Positions 58,087 to 64,000 of a DNA stretch of 64,000 nt are shown here, in pieces. The notes below the pieces were generated by a model. It searched no databases. It worked only from the letters and a program-made list of their open reading frames with translations, and was not told the origin of the DNA. Within the stretch, counting starts at the first letter, position 1. The number at the start of each line of letters is the position of its first letter. The DNA is from PALG01 sp964495885 (GTDB lineage Bacteria > Bacteroidota > Bacteroidia > Flavobacteriales > Flavobacteriaceae). Where the stretch lies: assembly GCA_964495885.1 (NCBI GenBank), contig CAZBWO010000002.1, positions 62,001 to 126,000 of the forward strand, read 5' to 3'. The translations under genes were made by a program, and so were the position numbers.

Positions 58087-59124
58087 ATGAAAAAAATTCA
58101 AGCCCAAGAAAATGTGCTAGAACTTATTGGGAATACCCCGCTAATTAAATTACAGCGCATTACCGAAGGATTCAAAGGTCAGTACTATGCCAAGGTGGAA
58201 GCCTTCAACCCTGGCCACTCTGCCAAAGACCGAATAGCCCTTTACATTATTGAAGAAGCTGAAAGAAAAGGAATCTTAACACCTGGAGATACAATCATTG
58301 AAACAACCAGTGGTAACACTGGATTCAGTATTGCAATGGTGAGTATCCTGAAAGGATATCGATGTATTTTGGCGGTGTCTTCAAAGTCTTCCGCAGATAA
58401 AATAGATATGCTAAAAGCGATGGGGGCAGAGGTGCATGTATGTCCAGCCCACGTTGCAGCAGACGATCCCCGTTCATATTACGAAGTGGCAAAAAGATTG
58501 CATACCGAAATAGAAGGATCTATTTATATCAATCAGTATTTCAATGAATTGAATATTGATGCGCATTATCATTCCACAGGTCCTGAAATTTGGAAACAGA
58601 CCAATGGACAAATTACTCACTTGGTAGCTTGTAGTGGAACAGGAGGTACGATTTCTGGAACAGCTCGTTATCTTAAAGAACAGAATCCAGATGTCCAAGT
58701 TTTGGGCATTGACGCTTTTGGATCTGTGATTCAGAAATTCCATGAAACCGGCGAGTTGGATAAAGAAGAGATTTACCCTTACAGAATAGAAGGGTTAGGA
58801 AAAAATTTGATTCCTTCTGCAACAGATTTTAGATCCATAGACCAATTTATGAAAGTTACTGATGGAGATAGTGCGCATACTGCGAGAGAAATTGCCACCA
58901 AAGAAGGACTTTTTGTAGGATATACAAGCGGTGCAGCGATGCAAGGAATTAAGCAATATGCGGTAGAAGGTGTTTTTGATGAGAATAGTGTTGTTGTGGT
59001 TATTTTCCCAGATCATGGTTCCAGATATATGAGTAAAATCTATAATGATGAGTGGATGGAACAGCAAGGTTTTATGGACGAAGAGCACAAATCAACAACT
59101 ACTAAAATAGCTTATATCAAATAA
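58087..59124 (+). CDS. Cysteine-synthase-family PLP enzyme, probable L-cysteate synthase
   Basis: The 345-residue protein has the family motifs NTPLIKLQRI, NPGHSAKDRIALYI with the PLP lysine, TSGNTGFSIAMVS and ACSGTGGTISGTARYLKEQ. By sequence alone it is a beta-substitution enzyme that could make cysteine. Its neighbour is a serine-palmitoyltransferase-like gene, and in flavobacteria this pair fits the capnine-type sulfonolipid pathway: an L-cysteate synthase from O-phosphoserine and sulfite, then an acyltransferase. I infer that function, but a normal cysteine synthase cannot be excluded from sequence. Confidence 0.88.
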   Translation: MKKIQAQENVLELIGNTPLIKLQRITEGFKGQYYAKVEAFNPGHSAKDRIALYIIEEAERKGILTPGDTIIETTSGNTGFSIAMVSILKGYRCILAVSSKSSADKIDMLKAMGAEVHVCPAHVAADDPRSYYEVAKRLHTEIEGSIYINQYFNELNIDAHYHSTGPEIWKQTNGQITHLVACSGTGGTISGTARYLKEQNPDVQVLGIDAFGSVIQKFHETGELDKEEIYPYRIEGLGKNLIPSATDFRSIDQFMKVTDGDSAHTAREIATKEGLFVGYTSGAAMQGIKQYAVEGVFDENSVVVVIFPDHGSRYMSKIYNDEWMEQQGFMDEEHKSTTTKIAYIK

Positions 59125-59170
59125 AGCTTCATATAATTTATTGGCTTAGCGCTACTTTCGCCCCGTAAAC

Positions 59171-59200
59171 TTGTTATACTGCTTAATTTGTCTATTTTTG
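59171..59200 (+). promoter_or_regulatory. Bacteroidota-type promoter of the SPT-like gene
   Basis: TTG (59171-59173) and TATTTTTG (59193-59200) are separated by 19 bases, matching the TTTG/TTG and TAnnTTTG motifs of the phylum's main sigma factor. Transcription would begin about 20 bases before the ATG at 59227. Confidence 0.6.
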
Positions 59201-59226
59201 CAAACTGATTTCAATTACCCTATTTG

Positions 59227-60486
59227 ATGAAAGATTTATTTGACAAGATATATAAGGACAAAGGACCTCTAGGAAAATGGGCAGAACAAGCCGAAGGCTA
59301 TTTTGTTTTTCCAAAATTGGAAGGTCAGATTTCTAATCGTATGAAGTTCCACGGAAAGGAAGTGATTACTTGGAGCGTCAACGACTATCTTGGCTTGGCC
59401 AACCACCCCGAAGTTAGGAAAGTAGATGCTGAAGCGGGTCAAGAATATGGTTCTGCTTACCCAATGGGAGCCCGTATGATGAGTGGCCATACAGATCTTC
59501 ATGAAAAATTACAAAAAGAGCTTGCGGCATTTGTAAACAAAGAAGCCGCTTATTTATTGAACTTTGGTTACCAGGGAATGGTATCAACCATTGATGCATT
59601 GGTTTCCAAAGATGATGTTATTGTATATGATGTAGATGCCCACGCCTGTATTATTGATGGAGTTCGACTTCACTTAGGGCAACGCTTTACGTATAAGCAC
59701 AATGACATGGAAAGCATTGAAAAAAACCTCAAGCGTGCTGAAAAGGTTGCTGAAAAAACAGGAGGAGGTATTTTACTTATTTCCGAAGGTGTTTTTGGAA
59801 TGCGTGGTGAGCAGGGGAAACTAAAAGAAATCGTAGCACTTAAGAAAAAATATAATTTCCGCTTTTTGGTAGATGATGCACATGGTTTTGGAACCCTTGG
59901 AAAAACAGGTGCTGGAGCAGGAGAGGAGCAAGGTGTTCAGGATCAAATTGATGTTTATTTTGCTACGTTTGCCAAATCCATGGCAAGCACTGGAGCATTT
60001 ATTGCTGCCGATGAAGAAATTATCAACTACCTAAAATACAACCTGCGTTCCCAAATGTTTGCGAAATCATTGCAAATGCAATTGGTGAAAGGAGCTTTGA
60101 AGCGTTTGGATATGATTAAAACCATGCCCGAACTAAAGAACAAACTTTGGGAAAATGTACGGGCACTTCAAGGTGGACTTAAATCTCGTGGTTTTGATAT
60201 TGGAACAACACAAAGTTGTGTGACTCCGGTATATCTTAAGGGAAGTATTCCTGAAGCGATGGCTTTGGTGAAGGACCTTCGCGAAAACCACGGAATCTTT
60301 TGCTCTATTGTAGTATATCCTGTGATTCCAAAAGGATTGATTCTACTAAGAATGATTCCTACGGCTTCCCATACTATGGAAGACATTGAAGAAACCCTTG
60401 AGGCTTTCTCAGCCATTAGAGAACGTTTGGAAAATGGAACCTACAAGCGTTTGTCTGCCGCTGTTGCAGCCGCAATGGGAGAATAA
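59227..60486 (+). CDS. Serine-palmitoyltransferase-like enzyme, probable cysteate acyltransferase
   Basis: The frame opens with TTG at 59224, but ATG at 59227 is the better start, giving 419 residues. It is an alpha-oxoamine synthase: WSVNDYLGLANHPEVRK, GSAYPMGARMMSGHTDLHEK, the FLVDDAHGFGTLG cofactor motif and the PLP lysine in TFAKSMASTGAF. Known relatives are serine palmitoyltransferase and the cysteate acyltransferase of sulfonolipid synthesis. With the cysteate-synthase-like gene 102 bases upstream I favour the latter (3-keto-capnine formation). Sequence alone cannot distinguish the amino acid used. Confidence 0.9.
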   Translation: MKDLFDKIYKDKGPLGKWAEQAEGYFVFPKLEGQISNRMKFHGKEVITWSVNDYLGLANHPEVRKVDAEAGQEYGSAYPMGARMMSGHTDLHEKLQKELAAFVNKEAAYLLNFGYQGMVSTIDALVSKDDVIVYDVDAHACIIDGVRLHLGQRFTYKHNDMESIEKNLKRAEKVAEKTGGGILLISEGVFGMRGEQGKLKEIVALKKKYNFRFLVDDAHGFGTLGKTGAGAGEEQGVQDQIDVYFATFAKSMASTGAFIAADEEIINYLKYNLRSQMFAKSLQMQLVKGALKRLDMIKTMPELKNKLWENVRALQGGLKSRGFDIGTTQSCVTPVYLKGSIPEAMALVKDLRENHGIFCSIVVYPVIPKGLILLRMIPTASHTMEDIEETLEAFSAIRERLENGTYKRLSAAVAAAMGE

Positions 60487-60494
60487 TCTATTTT

Positions 60495-61622
60495 TTAATC
60501 AATTTCTTTACGGAAGGTACTGCGCTCCTTGTGTTGCACAGGGTTGTAATCTTTCCACAACTGCTGAACGGCTTTATTCTCTTGGAGTTCAGGATTTGTT
60601 TCCACAGTTTCAATCCCTTTTTCATTAAATAGGTATTGCATTTCTTCGAAAATGATGGCAGTGACCCCTTTTCCTTGGTATTCAGAATCAATTCCAATTA
60701 AATAAAAAGCAGCGGTGTCATTTTTCTTCTGGGCTTGTAAAATATGCCACCAACCCATAGGCATCAATTTTCCATTGGCTTTTTTTAAAGCTTTACTGAA
60801 AGAAGGCATGACCACCGAAAAGGCAATAAGATTACCTTCTTTATCTTTGATGCATGTGATGTAGTCTGGATGAATAAACCCGAAATATTTCTCTTTATAA
60901 TAGTCTATTTGATATTGCTGAATAGGCACAAAAGTTTGAAGTTTATTGTAAGTTTTATTCAGTAATTCAAACATTTTATCTACATAAGGAAGAATTTCCT
61001 TTTTGTTTTTAAATCTAATTACTGATAGACCGTAGCGCTGTTTGATAAGTCCGGAAAATTTGGCTACTTTTTCCTTTATTGAATTCGGGATATTCATTTT
61101 ATACTCTACCCATGTCGCCTGTTTTTCAAAACCTAATTGTTCGAAATGTTGGGCATAATAAGGGTAGTGATACCAAGTAATCATGGTATTAAGTTCTTCA
61201 AATCCCATGGTTAGTATTCCTGCTTTTTCCATATTGGAAAATCCAACGGGTCCTTCCACGTATTCCAATCCATTTGCTTTTCCAATTTCAAACGCTTTGT
61301 TTAACAATGCTTTTGTAACCTCAATGTCATCGATCACATCAAACCATCCAAAACGAACCTTCTTTTTATTAAGTTCATTAATTTCCAAATGATTGATAAT
61401 AACGGCAATCCTACCAGCTAGCTTTCCATCTTTTTTAGCTAAAAAATAATGTGCTTCTGCATTTCTGAATACTGGATTTTTCTCTTGGTCCAGCGTTTCC
61501 ATTTCATCCTTGATAAGTGGGGGAACCCAATAAGTACAGTCCTTGTACAGTTGGAAGGGAAAGGTGACAAATTCTTTAAGTCCTTTTTTATCGGTTACAG
61601 GTAATAGTTCAATCATACGCAA
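60495..61622 (-). CDS. GNAT/BcerS-like N-acyltransferase candidate
   Basis: The 375-residue protein begins with KEFVTFPFQLYKDCTYWVPP, then QEKNPVFRNAEAHYFLAKKD, GRIAVIINHLEIN and a C-terminal acetyltransferase core with FYLIGIDSEYQGKGVTAIIF. This is the YghO/BcerS-like branch of the GNAT superfamily. Bacterial ceramide synthase, the enzyme that N-acylates the sphingoid base, belongs to that group. Facing the SPT-like gene across an eight-base gap, it may add the second fatty acid to capnine to form a sulfobacin-type lipid. Inference from context. Confidence 0.8.
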   Translation of the reverse strand: MRMIELLPVTDKKGLKEFVTFPFQLYKDCTYWVPPLIKDEMETLDQEKNPVFRNAEAHYFLAKKDGKLAGRIAVIINHLEINELNKKKVRFGWFDVIDDIEVTKALLNKAFEIGKANGLEYVEGPVGFSNMEKAGILTMGFEELNTMITWYHYPYYAQHFEQLGFEKQATWVEYKMNIPNSIKEKVAKFSGLIKQRYGLSVIRFKNKKEILPYVDKMFELLNKTYNKLQTFVPIQQYQIDYYKEKYFGFIHPDYITCIKDKEGNLIAFSVVMPSFSKALKKANGKLMPMGWWHILQAQKKNDTAAFYLIGIDSEYQGKGVTAIIFEEMQYLFNEKGIETVETNPELQENKAVQQLWKDYNPVQHKERSTFRKEID

Positions 61623-62648
61623 TTAATTTCCTCCATTTTCACCATTGTCTTCATCCTCCTCAAGCTCAAATCCATCTTTTCGTTTCCGATTCTTTTTCTT
61701 TTCCTTTTTCGCATTTTTAATAGCCTTTTTCTTCTCTTTTTCGGCTCTTCGAAGTTCTCTTCCGGCTTTCCCTTTTTGTTCAAGGAATTCATCATCAGAG
61801 TGCATATCAAATCTGTATGCAACACCAGCCCTTCCATAGAAAAGAGAAGGAGTTTCTTTGAAATTTACACTAAAGGAAAGATCTACATGCAGGTTTGCGT
61901 TGATAAGTGCGGCTGCACCAGCGCGTAAAATCTGATCTGCATAAAAATCACTTTTAAATCCTTGGTTTTCCAAAAAAATCGAAAAATAGCGATTGGTTGC
62001 ATGGGTCAGTGTCGCGATGTATCCATAAGTTGGAAAGTTTGTTGTAATACGATCTGCAAAAATATTGGTCACTAATACCAAACTCCCTACAAAATTGTTT
62101 TGAGTAGATAGAACCACTTTCGGACTTATGGTTGTTACTTGGTAAGGAAGTAACGGGTTATCTGCAAAATCGAAATTAGCCCCAGCATATACAGAAACTG
62201 CAGGGATCAAGTCTGACCATTGAATACGGTTGTTTTTTTTCCAGCTGTAGAGATTTGGCCCCTGTAGTTCCTTTTTTTTGTATGGGTCATAAATTAAATA
62301 TTTAGCCCCAAGTGTGTTGCTCTTAAAATTGGAAAAAGTATCTTCTCCCGTAACTCCAGTTGTGTAGGTAACATTATTACTTTGAAAAGACCCCATGAGG
62401 CTTACCTCTAATTCTTCTTTCCAGAAGCCATAGCGTACACTATAATCCCAGTTAAATAAATTGGTTTCAGTATTTAAAAGATCATGTTTTTCAACCCCGT
62501 AGGTTAGGCCGGTTTCAAATTGAAGCACTTTTTTTCCTACTGAAAATGCACCTTGAGAACCTCCTGGGCGGTTAGTGTTTATCATGTCTGTATATTGAGA
62601 GAAAACCAGTGACGGAATGAAAAACAAGAGGCTAAGTAGGATGCGCAT
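61623..62648 (-). CDS. Putative outer-membrane beta-barrel protein
   Basis: The frame is open from ATG 62687, but ATG 62648 begins a clean signal peptide (RILLSLLFFIPSLVFSQ). The 341-residue product has alternating hydrophobic strands of a beta-barrel (LQFETGLTYG, YSVRYGFWKEELEVSLMGS and similar) and ends with a soluble, very basic then acidic tail (KEKKKAIKNAKKEKKKNRK, then EDEDNGENGG). It resembles outer-membrane transporter or phenol-pathway-like proteins, but no substrate is visible. Its stop is adjacent to the ATG of the acyltransferase gene, so it may take part in export or handling of the same lipid. Confidence 0.8.
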   Translation of the reverse strand: MRILLSLLFFIPSLVFSQYTDMINTNRPGGSQGAFSVGKKVLQFETGLTYGVEKHDLLNTETNLFNWDYSVRYGFWKEELEVSLMGSFQSNNVTYTTGVTGEDTFSNFKSNTLGAKYLIYDPYKKKELQGPNLYSWKKNNRIQWSDLIPAVSVYAGANFDFADNPLLPYQVTTISPKVVLSTQNNFVGSLVLVTNIFADRITTNFPTYGYIATLTHATNRYFSIFLENQGFKSDFYADQILRAGAAALINANLHVDLSFSVNFKETPSLFYGRAGVAYRFDMHSDDEFLEQKGKAGRELRRAEKEKKKAIKNAKKEKKKNRKRKDGFELEEDEDNGENGGN

Positions 62649-62757
62649 ACGGTTGCTGTTTAAGTCAAAGATAGAAGATTTTATCATTTATTTAATATTT
62701 TGTGTCCTTTCTTTTCAGTGAACAATCCGTACCTTTGAAGGTACATTTTTCAATATA

Positions 62758-63033
62758 ATGAACAGTTTTCTTAAAACGATTTTAATCCTTCTTTTGGTAT
62801 ATTTTGGTCTTCGGTTTGCATTTCGGCTTGCCAAGCCTTATCTCATGCGATTTTTGGCCAAAAAGATGAGTGAAAAATTTGAAAAATCATTTGGTGGAAA
62901 TCCGTTTGAAGGATTTAACCAGTCTCAAACCTCCAGGCAGGAAGGAGAAGTTGTGATAGATAAGACCCCTTCACGAAATTCAAAAACACAAAAAGTAGTA
63001 GGGGAATATATTGATTTTGAAGAGGTAGAATAA
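62758..63033 (+). CDS. DUF4834-family small membrane protein
   Basis: The 91-residue protein has an N-terminal TM helix (LKTILILLLVYFGLRFAF), a basic segment, and a soluble, charged tail ending VVGEYIDFEEVE. This layout defines DUF4834 of Bacteroidota, of unknown function. TACCTTTG (62730-62737) matches the -7 motif 21 bases before the ATG. It precedes the YfhO-like gene by 75 bases and is probably cotranscribed with it. Confidence 0.85.
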   Translation: MNSFLKTILILLLVYFGLRFAFRLAKPYLMRFLAKKMSEKFEKSFGGNPFEGFNQSQTSRQEGEVVIDKTPSRNSKTQKVVGEYIDFEEVE

Positions 63034-63108
63034 CGACGATTTCTTCCTTTATTTCCATAGCGATCCTAATATTTTTCATAATTTGCCTTTTTAAAAATAC
63101 ATCTGTGT

Positions 63109-64000
63109 ATGGGTTTCGATTTTAAGAAAGTATTGCCTCACTTTGCAGTCCTTGTTCTTTTTGTGATAATCTCTGTTGGGTATTTTCATCCTGTCCTAAA
63201 AGGAAAAACCATTTTTCAAAGTGATATTGTACAATATACAGGGATGGCCAAGCAGCAACGGGACTTTCAGCAACAAAAAGGAGAAGAAACCTATTGGACC
63301 AATAGTGCTTTTGGAGGGATGCCCACCTATCAACTTGGGGCAAAGTATCCGCATAATTATATCAAAAAACTGGATCTAACACTTCGGTTTTTACCTAGGC
63401 CCGCAGATTATCTATTTCTTTATTTCATAGGTCTTTACATTCTATTACTTGTATTGAAACTTGATTATAAGTTAGCTTTCCTAGGAGCCATAGCCTTTGG
63501 GTTTTCAACCTATTTAATTATCATTTTAGGAGTAGGTCACAATGCAAAAGCCCATGCAATTGCTTATATGCCATTAGTGTTAAGCGGGATTATTTTAACC
63601 TTTCAGGGAGCATTTTGGAAAGGATTTTTCCTTACTGCCATTGCAATGGCATTGGAATTAGTGGCAAATCATTTTCAAATGACCTATTATTTGCTGCTTT
63701 TAGTCATTTGTTTGGGAATTGCTTATTTAATAGATGCCTATCGAAGAAAGCAAATCCCTCATTATTTTAAATCGGTGGGGATTATGGCTTTGGCAGTGGT
63801 TTTGGCGTTGGGATTGAATGCCACCAATTTATTGGCTACAAAGGAATATGCGGCCTTTTCTACCCGAGGGAAAAGTGAAATCTCTATTAATCCAGATGGA
63901 AGTCCGAAGGAATCAAATGATGGCCTTTCATATGACTACATTACAGAATACAGCTACGGAAAATTAGAAACCTTCAATTTATTGGTTCCCAGATTTATGG
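63109..64000 (+). CDS. YfhO-like multi-pass membrane protein (partial, runs off window)
   Basis: ATG at 63109 opens a frame with no stop before the window ends, so 297 N-terminal residues are visible. It begins GFDFKKVLPHFAVLVLFVII and has GKTIFQSDIVQYTGMAKQQ, then TYWTNSAFGGMPTYQLG, typical of YfhO/GT-C-like membrane proteins. About six TM helices follow (for example FLGAIAFGFSTYLIIILGVG). Members are thought to be glycosyltransferases or to act in lipoteichoic or glycan modification, but the role in Bacteroidota is unknown. The rest of the gene is outside. Confidence 0.88.
   Translation, partial: MGFDFKKVLPHFAVLVLFVIISVGYFHPVLKGKTIFQSDIVQYTGMAKQQRDFQQQKGEETYWTNSAFGGMPTYQLGAKYPHNYIKKLDLTLRFLPRPADYLFLYFIGLYILLLVLKLDYKLAFLGAIAFGFSTYLIIILGVGHNAKAHAIAYMPLVLSGIILTFQGAFWKGFFLTAIAMALELVANHFQMTYYLLLLVICLGIAYLIDAYRRKQIPHYFKSVGIMALAVVLALGLNATNLLATKEYAAFSTRGKSEISINPDGSPKESNDGLSYDYITEYSYGKLETFNLLVPRFM

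Overview
The window is a stretch of chromosome from a member of the Bacteroidota, most likely a marine-type Flavobacteriaceae. Evidence: AT-rich DNA; TAnnTTTG-type -7 promoter motifs; family content typical of the phylum (DUF4834, YfhO-like membrane protein, DUF5117-type zinc protease, an OmpA protein, a serine-palmitoyltransferase-like enzyme beside a cysteine-synthase-like enzyme, as in sulfonolipid synthesis); and a Bacteroidota-style extracellular contractile injection system (eCIS). No tRNA, rRNA, CRISPR array, insertion sequence or integrase was seen. No gene-free stretch exceeds 300 bases; the largest gaps are about 244, 220 and 194 bases and are described under the sites they hold.

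Region 1 (1-1163): the 3' end of an M16 peptidase gene, closed by a strong hairpin.

Region 2 (1170-31840, minus strand): one continuous eCIS locus of 22 genes, read from right to left. Order: cap (DUF4255/Pvc16 type), an unknown protein, sheath, two tubes, a DUF5908-type small protein, LysM adaptor, VgrG-like spike, PAAR tip, gp25, two large baseplate proteins, a large unknown protein, and the tape measure. Then comes a cargo section: two eCIS-core (DUF4157) proteins, a lipoprotein, a small helical protein and an Imm49-like immunity protein. The locus ends with a membrane-embedded patatin-like phospholipase, a peptidoglycan muramidase and the eCIS AAA+ ATPase. The larger cargo (1549 aa) ends in a PD-(D/E)xK nuclease-like domain and is followed directly by its likely immunity gene. 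The smaller cargo carries a second HExxH site in its C-terminal part. The phospholipase plus muramidase could form a lysis or release cassette.

Region 3 (32085-34580, plus strand): a small protein, a six- or seven-TM protein, a HisKA_3 histidine kinase and a LuxR-type response regulator, divergent from the eCIS and possibly controlling it.

Region 4 (34549-42794, mostly minus): RluA pseudouridine synthase, PanB, a small NTF2-like secreted protein, then the operon DUF2891 - NRAMP-like transporter - PxpA - PxpB - PxpC (5-oxoprolinase), and L-serine dehydratase. The transporter has lost the metal-binding residues of true NRAMPs.

Region 5 (42814-55482): a umuDC operon behind two copies of a TTGGAA-N3-TTCCAA palindrome, whose UmuD lacks its catalytic residues; dnaK with a sigma-54-like promoter; prfB with the canonical +1 programmed frameshift; a zinc metalloprotease; threonine aldolase; a YegP protein; an OmpA protein; and a thioredoxin-like protein with a sigma-54-like promoter.

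Region 6 (55487-64000): YbaB; an oligopeptidase B-like lipoprotein; a probable sulfonolipid (capnine-type) gene pair followed by a convergent GNAT/BcerS-like acyltransferase; an outer-membrane protein; DUF4834; and the 5' part of a YfhO-like membrane protein that runs off the window.
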